Shown: one piece after another, positions 35,801 to 47,488 of the stretch
Numbering within the stretch: the first letter of the stretch is position 1
Layout of the letters: every line of letters starts with the position of its first letter
NCBI GenBank assembly: GCA_000231825.2
Contig: JH720294.1
Span: forward strand, 846,980 to 910,979
Direction of reading: 5' to 3'
Source: Tetrahymena elliotti 4EA
Lineage: Eukaryota; Ciliophora; Oligohymenophorea; Hymenostomatida; Tetrahymenidae
DNA length: 64,000 nt
Program-made: the position numbers and the translations under genes
Notes under the pieces: model-generated
What the model was told of the DNA's origin: nothing
Seen by the model: the letters and a program-made list of their open reading frames with translations, nothing else
Database searches by the model: none

Positions 35801-38800
35801 TCTTTATAATTTGGAGGAGCACATTTTGAAGAGGGAAGATTAGATATGTCCTAGTTTTGAGCTAGATTACAAGTTGAAACATTAAAATTAGGATCTTTTC
35901 CAGTAATCATAATGTTGGGGCATTATGGTATACATTACAATATAGAATTAGTTTGTAAAAGAACTGATTTACACTAATCAGGATATATGCATTATCCTGT
36001 TAGTTGATCATTTATAAGAGGTATTTCACAATTGATTCTACCATCTTCACTAATCTAGAAGCATTATCTTTATCCTGTTTTAGGATCAATAAATTTAGAG
36101 AATCCTTTTGGGCAATTAGGGACACATATTTTACTCCTTTTGATAATGAAACCATTACATTTTGTTCCAGGTGCTAAACAAGTAAAATCGTCTGTATTTA
36201 TTATACTTGGGTTTTAGCATTGAGCTGCATCAGTTTTACTAAAAGTAAAATCCTTGGGTACAGCACAGGAGCCATCTTTTTATAACCACGCCGACGGACA
36301 AGAAGGAAGACAATATTACATAGAGGCCGAGTCTTTAATAGTTTGTAGTTTACATTCAGTAATACATAATCCTGAGATTATGTCTAGAATTTTATCATTA
36401 CAATTTATGCTTAAATCTACTCCTGTATACTTTTTACAAATAATATTACCACTTGTGTCTTTTGTTTGTTAGGTATCTTTAGGGCAACTAGATAAGCATA
36501 GGCTTTAACCAGGAACACAAACTGCACTGCATTATGAGCAATCAGTGAGGCATTTTCCTGTTGTTAAATCTCTTATTGTGGAGCAATTATTTATTGGTAG
36601 CTATGAAAAGTTGACATTTAGAGGAATTTAACATTGCATAAGGTTCAAACTTGGGTTAAAAGATATAAGCAAAGGATTTGGGCACTATGGCAAGCATAAA
36701 TCTTCACCATTAAATTTAAAATAAAATCCTTGACATTATTTTGGTTCGATACACTAAGATTGTAGAATTTCTCTGATTTTTCCATCTTAACATCCATTGT
36801 TATTGCCACTACCTCCATTATTATTTCCATTAGAATTTATACAAATCTTTTATCCAGAAGAAGCATCTGTTCCTTACTATGATCCATTAGGACAAGCTGA
36901 AACACAGTTATATGTATTAATTAAATATCCTTGACACTTAGATTAATTTGGTAAGCAGTTACCAGTAGTAAAATCTCTTACTTAAGGTTATCCGCAATTA
37001 CTGAGGCCAATTTATTCCATATTCATATCACCTGGAGGAGTACATATTTTTAATCCAGAAGTACTAGTACTTTTTGTGAAAGTAGAAGGGCAATCAGGAA
37101 TACAAATTTATTTTTAGCCTTATTGATCTTTAAAAACTAAAATAAAATCTAGGCATTTTGAATTTTCAATACATTTATTTTTTATGAAATCTTAAATTTA
37201 ATTGGAAGCACATTCAGGCCCATATCCATTGAACTAGCAAATTTATTTTCCTTCACTACTAATCATAAAATTAAAGCCAGTGAAACAAAAACTTGAACAT
37301 TAATTTCTTTGAGGAATGTAAATTTAAGAACATTTTGACTTATCTGATAAGCAACCTAATGTACCAACATCCTAAACATTTGGAGGATTACAGTTGTTAA
37401 ATATAGGAGCTGTTGTAAAAGAGTAAGTTTAATTTGGTTTACAATAATTGACTCCTGTTTTGGAGTCTTTGGTAGCTGTGAATTAGCTTGGACAAATAGG
37501 CCAACAAACCTTCAAGCCATTTGAATCTGTCATAACATATTAATTACAATCAGTATCAATAGAAATACAATGATTCCAATCAAATTAGAGAAAACGAGGT
37601 GGAGCACACTAACTCATAGAGTATTCAAAAGGTTTAAAACATGAAGCCTAACCTTTTTCATTAGTACCTTATTGATATCCTGAAGGGCAAGCAGAAACAC
37701 AGTTATAGCCATCAACTAGCAATTTCGAACAATCAGATTATGAAGCTAAACATCCAGCAGTATTAAAATCTTTAACTAGAGGTTAGTTGCAGTTAGATAT
37801 TTTTAAATCATTCAAATTTGTGCCTTAAGGAGGAGTACAAGTTTTCACATTATTTGTAGAGTCTGTTCCTTTTATCCAATTAGATGGGCAATCTGGAATG
37901 CAACTTGGAACTTAAGTATTAAGAATATAGTCTTAGCATTGTTTTATGCTGATACATTAATTCTTAAGTATATGTAAAGCTTCAGTAGAATTGCATTATG
38001 GCTATCCTTAAAAGAAGCATTTTAAGTTTCCTTTCTCATCAGTTCGTAAAACATAACCATTTAAACATCCAGAACTACACATATTTCTATCATCCAATAT
38101 AATTTTAGGAAAAACACATGAGCTAGTGCTAACTAGACATTAAAAGGTATCAATATCAGCAACCCCTGGATTACTACATTTAAAAAAGGGTTAATTTAAC
38201 AAAACCCAATCTTAAGAAGGTGTACAGTATTTTATACCTGTTTTATCATCTTTAGACTATGTAAAGTCTTTTGGGCAAATAGGCCAGCAAATTTTTGAAC
38301 CACTTGCATCTTTGATAACAAATTCCATACACTTTTCATCAGAAGAAATGCACATATTCTAACTAAAATGCAGAAATTCAGTTGATTAGCAAGTCGCCAT
38401 TTTGTAAACATAAGGGATATAGCAAATGTTGTTATTATTTTAGTCTTTACCTGCTTGGAAATCACTAGGGCAAGTTGAAACGCACATGAATTAATTAAGA
38501 AGATATCCTTTGCATTATGAAGGTTAAGTAAAGCAACTACCGCTAATAAAATCCCTAATTTGTGGACTATTACAATTACTTATTCCATACTATTTTAAAG
38601 TTTTGCCTTAAGGAGGAGAACATGTTTTGTAAGTATTATCTTAATCCTTTCCTTAGATAAAATCAGTTGGGCATTATGGAATACATATTAAATTACCATT
38701 ACCACCAGTTAGTATCCAATCCTTACAAGAAGAGAGATCTGATCTACAATTAGTATTCATCATATCAAAATACTCTCCTGATTTACATTAAGGACCAACC

Positions 38801-41430
38801 ATAAAGCATTAGGCAACTCTATTTTAGTCATATCCAAACATAAATCCATTAGGACAAATGGAAACACATTAACTTCTTTAAGGAACAGGTATGGATGTAC
38901 ATTTATCCATAGAAGCTAAACATCCTAAGGTAGTTATGTCTTGTACTTATGGTGATTGGCAATTAAAAATTTAAGAGTCTTTTAAAGATACATTTGCAGG
39001 AGCTTAGCATGTTAAGAATCCATTTTGAGAATCTTTACCAGCCGTGAATCCAGAAGGGCAAACAGGCCAACAAAGTTTAAAGCCTTTTGAGTCTTATAAA
39101 ACATAATCTTAACAATCTGTATCATTGTTAATGCAACTATTTTGGTTAAAATGTAGGTACTGAGGAGCAGTACAGCTAGCCATTTAATAATTATAACCGC
39201 CATTGCTATCTTTACAAACTTTTAAATTTTTATTCTGATCATCAACTCCTTCTTTTGTATTAGGAGGGCAAGAAGTAAAACAAATAGAAAATCTTTAATA
39301 CATAAAGTTGGTGCATTAATCTGCAGAATTCAAGCAATCAAAAGTTGCTACATCTCTTACAGTTTAGCAATCAAAGAAAGATGATTGGTATATGCTAGTA
39401 CCAGAAGGAGCAGTGCAAGTTTTTTTATCAGATGAAATAGTGTAACCTGAAATACAATCAGAAGAGCATAATCTACCCCCATATTCATCCTTGTTTAGTA
39501 CAAACTTACAGCTATCATCACCTGTAATACATTAGTTATAGTTAAGATCAATATAGCTAGGAGATTAGCATCTTAATGGCATCATTGATTAGTTTGGATC
39601 AAAGCAATAAGAAAGATTAGATTTTTCATCTTTTTACTCTTAAAAATTAGGTGGGCAAGATAAAGCGCATATCCCTTATTGATTAATAAATTTGTTTTAG
39701 CAATCAGAAGGTTAACTAAGGCAACCAACACTGGCTATATCAAAAATTTGATAAGGTTTACAAGAAAAGAACTTCTCAGATAGAAGAGATGTTGATTAAG
39801 GAGGAGAGCAAGTCTTTTACCCAGTGCTTGACATTGATGAAGTATAATTACTTGGACAAATAGGCCAGCAGGCTCTATCACCTTTAGCATCTTTAATCAA
39901 AACACTCTTACAATCTAAATCTTCCTTTAGGCATTTATTCTGAGTAATGTCTAAATATAACCCATTTCCGCACTTAGCAATTTTAAATTTGTTGTATGGG
40001 TCAGAGAATTTACATTACTTTGCTTTACTGGCTGAATCAGTAAATTCAACAAATGACCAAGGGCATTATGTTAAGCACATTTACCATTCTGGAACAACTC
40101 TGAATTTGCATTTATCTTATGCTATACAACCTAAGGTAGCAGAATCTTTGAGTTAGTTAGGAGGGCAACTAAAGAAGGGTTGCTAATAGATATTATAACC
40201 ACTAGCAGCAGTACAAATCTTATTTCCAGAACTATCTTTTGACTCAGTAAAACCAGATGGACAAGACAACCAACAAACCTAGTTATTAAAAGAATCTTTC
40301 AAAAGATAGTTTCCACATTATGAAGCAGATTGAAAACACTAACCAGAAATCAAATCATAAATTTAAGAAGATGACTAGCAATATTGAATTTAGAATCTCC
40401 AACAAAATCCTAAATTTTTATCAATATTAAACTATGGATAGAGTTATTATGCAGGGCATGAGAAAACGCACATGTTATTTTCATAGTTCATAAAAGATTA
40501 ACATGTTTTATCTTCGCTAATGCAACTAAATGTAGTTGCATCAAAATATTTAGGATAACTACATTTAAAGAAATCTTATGCTGCAAAAGTTGTAAATCCG
40601 CTTGGAGCAACACAATTTTATGTAGTTCCAGAAATTTAAAGCTACCACCCAGCCAATGTAGGGCATTCAGGCCAGCAAATTTGATTACTTTGAGAATCTT
40701 GAAGGAGGAATCGATTACATTTAGATGAAGAGTCAAGGCAAGAATTAGATGCAAGATCATATATTTGTGAAGAACTGCATTAAGCTAAAGAAAATAAAAA
40801 ATTATATTATTAATTATTTTCTAAGCAATACTTAAAGCCAGATGCAGATTAAATGCTTGTACCAACTGGACAAAAGGGAAGGCAGGCTCTACTATCTTCA
40901 CTGTAGAAACTTTAACACTTTGATCTAGAATCATAGCAGGAGAGACTTTTGACATCTCTGACTCCATCTATGCAATTTATAAAAGCATGATTTACCCAGT
41001 CAAAAGAATTGTCAGGTTTGCATTTTTTTGAATCTGCACCAATACCTTATGTAAATCCATCTGGGCATATAGGGAGACATACCATTTTATTATTTGAGTC
41101 TAAAACTAAAAATCCTTAGCAATCACTAGATTTATCACTACCATAGCAACTAAAGTTTGCTCCTATCGAGAGAATATTTGTCGAGATATCGCAAACTAAC
41201 GAGTTTTTCTTACATTGATTTTATCCATTTTCTACGCTAGGAGTATATCCAAGTCCACAACTATTTTAGCATTAAATTAAATCAGGATTATAATATCTCA
41301 CACCAGAGCATTTAGAGATATTATCAAGACATACATTATTATCAAAATCTAGAATTTATGGAGATGAGCAATCTGTAGAGAGAACTATCTCTACTAATAA
41401 GAGTAGTATTAATGTTTTTTTTATCATCAT
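32848..41430 (-). CDS. Giant cysteine-rich GPI-anchored surface protein (copy A)
   Basis: One uninterrupted ciliate-code ORF of 2860 residues, TGA at 32848-32850. The start MMIKKTLILLLLVEIVLS is a signal peptide. Residues ~20-2560 are repeated cysteine-rich modules of ~70-80 residues. Typical lines are CWPICPxxFT, CVSACPSGYQQGT, CPSxFxxGKDxxNxxxC, and VRDFTTGNCL with variants IRDFISGSCF and VKDFNTAGCL. This spacing resembles furin-like/EGF-receptor cysteine-rich and variant-surface-protein repeats. A short Gly/Asn spacer lies at about residue 1530. The last ~300 residues are Ser/Thr-rich and almost Cys-free, probably a beta domain. The end is SSQSCLMVFSLILLLTTILT, a hydrophobic tail with no cytoplasmic residues, as in GPI-anchor signals. 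Large Cys-rich GPI proteins coat ciliate cell surfaces (immobilisation-antigen type). It may therefore be a surface antigen, but its ligand and role are unknown. Met 41427 is an alternative start. Confidence 0.85.
35360..38670. repeat. Near-identical core of the surface-gene duplication (copy A side)
   Basis: Compared by eye with 50001-53311 (constant offset 14,641 bp), I found no substitution across this ~3.3 kb. Rare differences appear just outside it (near 34953, 35163, 35241, 35321 and 35352 on one side, 38672 onward on the other), and divergence then rises quickly. A second short identical island lies at about 33948-34143. Confidence 0.85.
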
Positions 41431-43859
41431 GAGTTTTCTCTTTTTATTTTTTGTTATTGTTTATTAATTTAATTAATCAATTTCAGGATTATTTTTATAC
41501 TCGTTATGTTAGATTAAATTTGAGGTGAATTTTTATTGATTTTAAATAAGATTAAAAATTGATCGATTGATTAAGAATTGTGGTAAAATTTGCAAAACGT
41601 TAAAAAAAATAACATAATTAAATCGCTATTGCAAGTTGAAACATATATTTATTATAATTAGTTGTCTTTACCTACTTTTATTACTTCCCACTCATATAAA
41701 AATAAAGCTTAACTGTAACTTGTAACATTTATTAAAATCAAAAGATGAACAATAATTGTAAGAATAAAAGAAGATAAAATAATAATTAAGCCTAAAATAA
41801 TATCTTAAATAAAAATATTTACATGATTACAAATATTGTATTTTTCACAATCTGTTTGATGGTAACAAAATTCACCTTTCAACAATAAGCAAACATAGAA
41901 ATTATTTAAATTATGAGTTACAAAAAATTATCAATTAATAACAAACTATTTCTTTGTTCTAACTAGAGATTTTATCGAATTTTAATCCTTTCCAGTACCT
42001 CCTAGTCAAGTTTTATTTTAAATTTTTCTGACAAATTATGAAATTCAAGTTTTATGATTAGTGCGTTAATTAAAAAACAAGAATTAGAATTAATCGCACA
42101 AGGCAAACATTTATGCCTTCGAAGATGCTATAAAATGTATATATTGCTTATTATTTTTACTTGATAGCAATTTACAAACTAGGTATTATTAAATCTTAAA
42201 TTTATTAAAATTATTTTATTCTTTAAAATGATCTATTTTAGATATTATTCTGTAGATAAATATGTTAAAATATTTAAAGTATGAAGCCTTATTAACAGTT
42301 TAAAATTTGAAATTATATATATATATGTATAGTACCCTAAGGTACTGCCTTTTCAGGGCTATACACTGAAATTTTGGATATTAAAAAGACTTTAAAAAAA
42401 AAATTTTGTTTAAACATAGATATAGTAAATTTAAAGAAAATTAAAGTGATTTAAATTCAAGGTATAAAATCATTATTATTGCAAATATTATGAGAAAGAA
42501 AATTTAAAAGGAAATAAAAATAACTCAAGAAAAATAATCAAACCAGCCAATAAATTAGTTAATTTCAATATTGCCTTCACAATAAAAACTTCAAGCTTCA
42601 GATGAGTTTGGTTTTAATTTTCAAAAAGCTTTTTATTGAATTCACAAAAAGCATTCAGTAGAAGTTTTAAATAAATTTTATTCAAAATGTTTAAAATTTC
42701 GTTTTTAATTATTGTAATAAAGAATATATATTATTTATTTGGATTACTCATAACTAATAATGTAAACGCTTGATTGAGAAATTTTGATCATGAAGGTAAA
42801 AACAAAAATTAATATTAAAAATCTATCATCCTTCTAATTTTATAATCTTTAAATTTATTTAAAATAAATAGAAATCAATTCATATTAAATCTTATTTTTC
42901 AAATTATTCTTTGAAATGACACTTTATAGTATTAATTTATATATTTTATTTAGAGCATTCATTTATATTTTTTCAAACAAAAATGTTATTGTAAGAAAAT
43001 TAAATCTAAATTCTACTTGCTTATTTAAATAAAAATATGTTATTCTTCTATTGTATTCCAAAAATCATTAAATTTTTGTATTTTTTGAATGAAATTATGT
43101 TAGATAAAAAATTATAAAGATGAGTTTGGTTTCATATTTATTTTTTTTCAAAAAATCTTTACATGAAAATAATTTTCAATAAAAATTAATTAAACGAAAA
43201 GATGTTTAAATTTCTAAATAATTTTTACTTCAAGCATTTTTGTTACTTCTGGTAAAATTTTTTTACATTGTTAATCATAATTAAAAGCAATCAAAAAATT
43301 TAAAATTCTTAATTTATTTATCAATAAATTTGTTATTATTTATTCTATCACTATATTTTGTTTTTTAAATAAAGTGGCTTGTGTTTAAATTCCATATACC
43401 TTCTATCATCGAATATTGATTTAATAAACCTGATTTGTTTAGATTATCTTTTTGTGAAGAATTTATTTTTCTGAATTTTAATTGTTGAATTATTCTTTTA
43501 ATTATTACAAGAGGAAAATCTGAGGTAAATTTATGAAGTGTTGTTTATTAATTTTGTATTTATATTTTTGTTAAATTTTTTTTCTTTATTTTATAAAAAA
43601 TGAAAATTATTTTAAATAAAAAATAAATAAAAAGTTTTTAAAAAAAATTAATATTCATTCGTTTTTAATGAAAATTTTTTGATCCACTTATCTTTAAAAG
43701 AGATTTTGATAAAGTTTATATGAATTATTAAATATCTATCAAATTAAAAAATATTGGTAAAATCCCCGATACTTGATACTTTCGAAATTTAATACTTCTA
43801 ATCTGATACTTTTATTCTTAAAAATTTTCTTTTCCAATATTGACTGATTTTCGAATTTT
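41431..43859. other. 5' flank of surface-protein gene A; partly shared with gene B
   Basis: The first ~150 bp, and then about 42370-42900, resemble the flank upstream of gene B (56081-56230 and 56255-56790). Shared landmarks include TTAATTTCAATATT, CAAAAAGCTT, TTAAATAAATTTTATTCAA-like runs and TTGATCATGAAGG. About 41600-42370 has no counterpart upstream of B, so it is an insertion in A or a deletion in B. That stretch ends close to the inverted repeat AGTACC-CTAA-GGTACT at 42331. No gene is seen. Confidence 0.6.
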
Positions 43860-44480
43860 ACAAATTCCTTTGAGTGATTGACAGTAGCATACTAACATCA
43901 TCTCTTTTTTAATTCTGAATATAATTGATCTCCATTGTTGATAAGTGCAAAGTAATTTGTTATTTCTAACTTCTCGAGTCCTCCGCTGTGCTCTGTTAAG
44001 CCATGGATTGAATATAAGACATTCATTTTTCTATCATAGCAGATTAATCTTCCTCTTTAGTGCTTATGTTTGATGCTGCTTTCATCTACCACTGCGCATT
44101 ATCCTCCCTAAAGGTATAGGGTTGATATTTAATCACCTTATTGAATTTCACTTCCTAAAAGTTATTTTAGTAGTAAAATGAAAAATTGATACAATAACTT
44201 ATAAAGAGGTAAAATATTCAACATAAAGTTTTTTTTATGGCAACAGCGCCAAAAGAATTCCGAGTAGTATAGTCTATCATATAATTATTTTATTGGCATA
44301 TCACATTAATTATGCTATGGTGGTTATGTCAATCCGGCTTTTAAAACAAAATCTAATGCTAATTTATTATCTTGACTTGAAAAAATCTCTCTGATTTATT
44401 TTTTAAGCATAATCATGACATTACCATCTTCGCCACAGCAAATAATCTGAATTTTCTTAGATCAAGGCCAATCTATCTTC
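43860..44480 (-). pseudogene. Broken Merlin/ISXO2-like transposase
   Basis: A minus-strand frame from about 44416 reads like the ISXO2/Merlin (IS1595-related) DDE transposase. It has a zinc-ribbon-like start (FVLKAGLT, a lone Cys, then EFFWRCCHKKN). Next comes the first DDE block (GGQCAVVDESSIKHKHQRGR), and finally YATVNHSKEFVKFEN, which matches the family's (H)xTVNHSKEFV block near the third acidic residue. An in-frame TGA at 43898-43900 falls between SELKKR and the NHSKEFV block. The segment between the first and last blocks is shorter than usual, and the C-terminal part is missing. I could not identify terminal inverted repeats. Base composition is richer in GC than the flanks. The element is dead. 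Confidence 0.75.
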
Positions 44481-45004
44481 TTATAAATTCCTCTTTTCTA
44501 TTTACTGTTCTGCTTCTTTTAGATTCTTTTTTTTATTTATATTATCTTACTTTTACCTAATTTTTAAAGCATATCATTTATTTTTTCCTTTTTTTTATGT
44601 TTTGCATTTCTTTCTTTTAGTTACAGATATTTAGCCAGGAGTAACTGGTGCTCTTTTAAATTTAATTAAAAGAAACACTTTTTTCTAATATTTTCTGATT
44701 TTTTTTCCTAAAATTATCTTTTCTTTATTTTTATTATTTAAATAAAATTTTGTAATTTTATAATGAATTTTGATTATATTTCTATTCTAATGAATGCAAA
44801 GAATTGTTTTAAGTATATAATTTTACCAAAAATAAATAGAAAAATAAATTTTTGCAATTTTATATAATCATTATTTTTATCATTTTAAAAGTCATTTAAA
44901 TATCATCAATTTAAAGGATTATAAGCACAGGAATAGTCTAATACAGAATCCTATACTCCAAAGTTGAGTTAACTTTTGCAAGAAGGAAATTTTCTTGTTC
45001 TCAT

Positions 45005-46571
45005 TTGTGTCATAAAATTTCTATATTTAAAAAATATAAAAATAATTTAATTATTTTATGTTTACAACTTACCGATGAAGAGGCTAGAAGCAGCAATTTG
45101 TGTAGCCTAATGTTGGAACATTTTCAAAACAAATCCTACAAGCTATTAATTTTTCTTGGATTTTTTCTATTTAATAAAATACCAGAAAGTCTAATTTCAA
45201 TCAAATGTGATTATATTTATTTTTGTGAAATTAAGAAAAACATAATTTATAGATAAATGTTATTAAGATAGAAAAATATTAAAATTATAAATAAATGTAT
45301 TATACCCTTTAATTAATTTAGGTATTTTTTTGTTGACTATCTTTCAGGTTTATATTTAAATTATATCCTTTAAATTGTATGCTAGTCAATATTGATTGGG
45401 AGCTTAAAGGTAATTTATGATTCAATAGCCTATTCAATTTTATTTAACTTAGATGGAGGATTTAAAGAAAATTAAGGATCCTTTCCTTTTGAGGTTGTAT
45501 AAGCCATGTCTTTCAACCTTTCCAGATGATGCCTTCTAAGTTTTTAAATAAAAAATATCAGATTTGAGAGTAATTAATTTTTTCCATAAAAACAAGTTTA
45601 AATCAAACGTTTTTAAATAAATTACAAAAGAAAGTTATAAGATAATTAACGTAAAGAAAATAAAAAACCAATTTATACATGAAGAAAAAATAAATTATAC
45701 TTTTAATATGTTTGTTTGCTTGCTTTATTTGATATTGAAAGTAGAAATTAAATATGTTCTTTTCTGGTTCTATGCCTGGACAATATCTCAATATAATATC
45801 AATAGATTATTGTTTAGTAAGCTTAAAATGAGAGGGACATCTTTTTATCTTATCTGATATAGATACTATTAATTAGATTTAATTTATTGATACTATTAAT
45901 GATATTTCTCTTTTAATATATTTACTTTTTTATTCAATATATTTTTTAAGGAGCCATTTCATAGAGGTATCCTTGGATACATAATAACCCTGAATAGAGC
46001 ATAATTTTTATAAAGCCCTAACATTTGGAGCTATCTAACTAAACTCCTAAATCGAAATAACCTAATTTGTCAATAATAAAATAAAAAATAGATTTAGTTA
46101 AGATAAATAGATATAGCTGACCATACCTGATATGATTTAGTTTAAGGAGATTTGATGTACTATTGACTATTTTCTTCAGAAATTTCTAATAATGAACATA
46201 AAAAAAAGTTTGATCACTTCTGGAATACCTTAATTAACGAGGAATTACAGTATATGAAACCGAATCCTAAGATTCTATCAGTTTACTTCTCACAAAACTA
46301 GAAAATTATAACTTTTAGATAAGAATTTTTAATATTTTTTCAATTTTAGGGATTTATTTTGATAGTCTATTGTTTTTCCACTTCTTCTGGGATTACTGAA
46401 TATATTGTGAAACCATCAATCAAACTTAGCTATAAATTTTCTTTGCTAATTTATAGATATCTGATGATTCCCTTTCTTGTGCGTTATGACTTCTTGCTAG
46501 TTCAACTTCATAGCTTAGATCATCAGGTTTTGGTTAAATTGCCATTATTATAGTAAATGATCAAATATTGA
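45005..46571 (+). pseudogene. Unidentified, probably decayed gene
   Basis: Several plus-strand segments look coding but sit in different frames. 45005-45529 is open for 174 codons and includes LQLTDEEARSSNLCSLMLEH and IPESLISIKCDYIYF, closing at TGA 45527-45529. About 45950-46120 contains YPWIHNNPEQSIIFIKPQHL. 46167-46571 is open to a TGA and includes KKFDHFWNTLINEELQYMKP and LIYRYLMIPFLVRYDFLLVQ. I see no splice pattern that joins them cleanly, and I do not recognise the family. The last segment could be membrane-associated. A live multi-exon gene is possible but less likely. Confidence 0.35.
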
Positions 46572-47488
46572 AGGCATTTAATGTTATCCATCTATTATCT
46601 TAGTTGTTCTTACTTTTATTGTGTTGTTATTCTATTTTCTTACAGTAGGTTGGAAGTTTCAACTATGAAGTAATTTAGATCTATTTCCTCTACTTTTTTA
46701 TTTTCAAATTTGAAAAGAAGTCAGCTGAGTTTAGAATACTATTATTCTCAACTTATTGATGTCCTGATTATTAGGTCTTTTTTCACCTTTGAACAACTTT
46801 TATTCTTGATACATTGATAAAGTGTTTCTATTGTTTATTTTAAGCACTTCTAGTGGTGCTATGTGTATTTCCTATCCATAAAGTTATGTTAGATTCATTG
46901 AGTTGTTGATTGCTAGGGAGAGTGAGGTTGTTGTGTCAGTTGCTAGTTTAGATTTCCCTCAAATTTTATTCCTTGTGACTCATTGGATCTCACTAATTTA
47001 TTTATTTAAAAAATTTTCTATTAGTTGGTCCTTTTGTTATTAATTTGCAGGAAGAGGATGAGATTGAGCTGAAAATCTTACTTTTGTCAAAATATTTTAT
47101 GTCTGGTCAGAAAAAATACAGAGTGACTAACTATTTGAATAATATGTTTTAAGTAGATAGGTAGAGTATTCAATAAATATCAAATCAAAAATTTCAAGTT
47201 TAATTTTCTCGAAAACTAAACATATGAATGTAGTTAAATAAGTTAAATATTTTTTTAATATTTAAGAATTATTTTGAGTTGATACATAAAATTAAACAAA
47301 TTTGCTTTCAAAAGTGTTTTATTTCTCCTGTAATATTTTTGAGAGGAAAGTCAAGCATATTTTTTGTGGTTATTTAAAATAACTTTTTAACAATCCTTAT
47401 TAAGAAAATACAATAACACAAAACATATAACATTACTAAAAAAGGTTTTTTAACATAACTAATAAATGGGTATTAATTAGTTTTAGCT
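46572..47488. other. 3' flank of surface-protein gene B with copied RING/PHD-gene sequence
   Basis: About 47050-47190 resembles 31215-31390, the 5' end and upstream flank of the RING/PHD gene. Shared stretches include AGGAAGAGG, ATGTCTG(A/G)TCAGAAAAAATA, TTTGAATAATATGTT and TATTCAATAAATATCAAAT. 47250-47400 matches the relic at 31960-32080. The remainder before 47050 is not assigned. Confidence 0.65.

Noticed and set aside
36254..36472. Plus-strand 72-residue ORF, repeated exactly at 50895-51113
   Set aside because: Antisense shadow of the surface-protein genes. It is repeated only because the underlying 3.3-kb core is identical.
40770..40830. AT-rich stretch inside surface gene A that looks like a short intron
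   Set aside because: The sequence stays in frame with TAA read as Gln, no good GT donor is present, and the paralogue at ~55430-55470 keeps the same stretch in frame.
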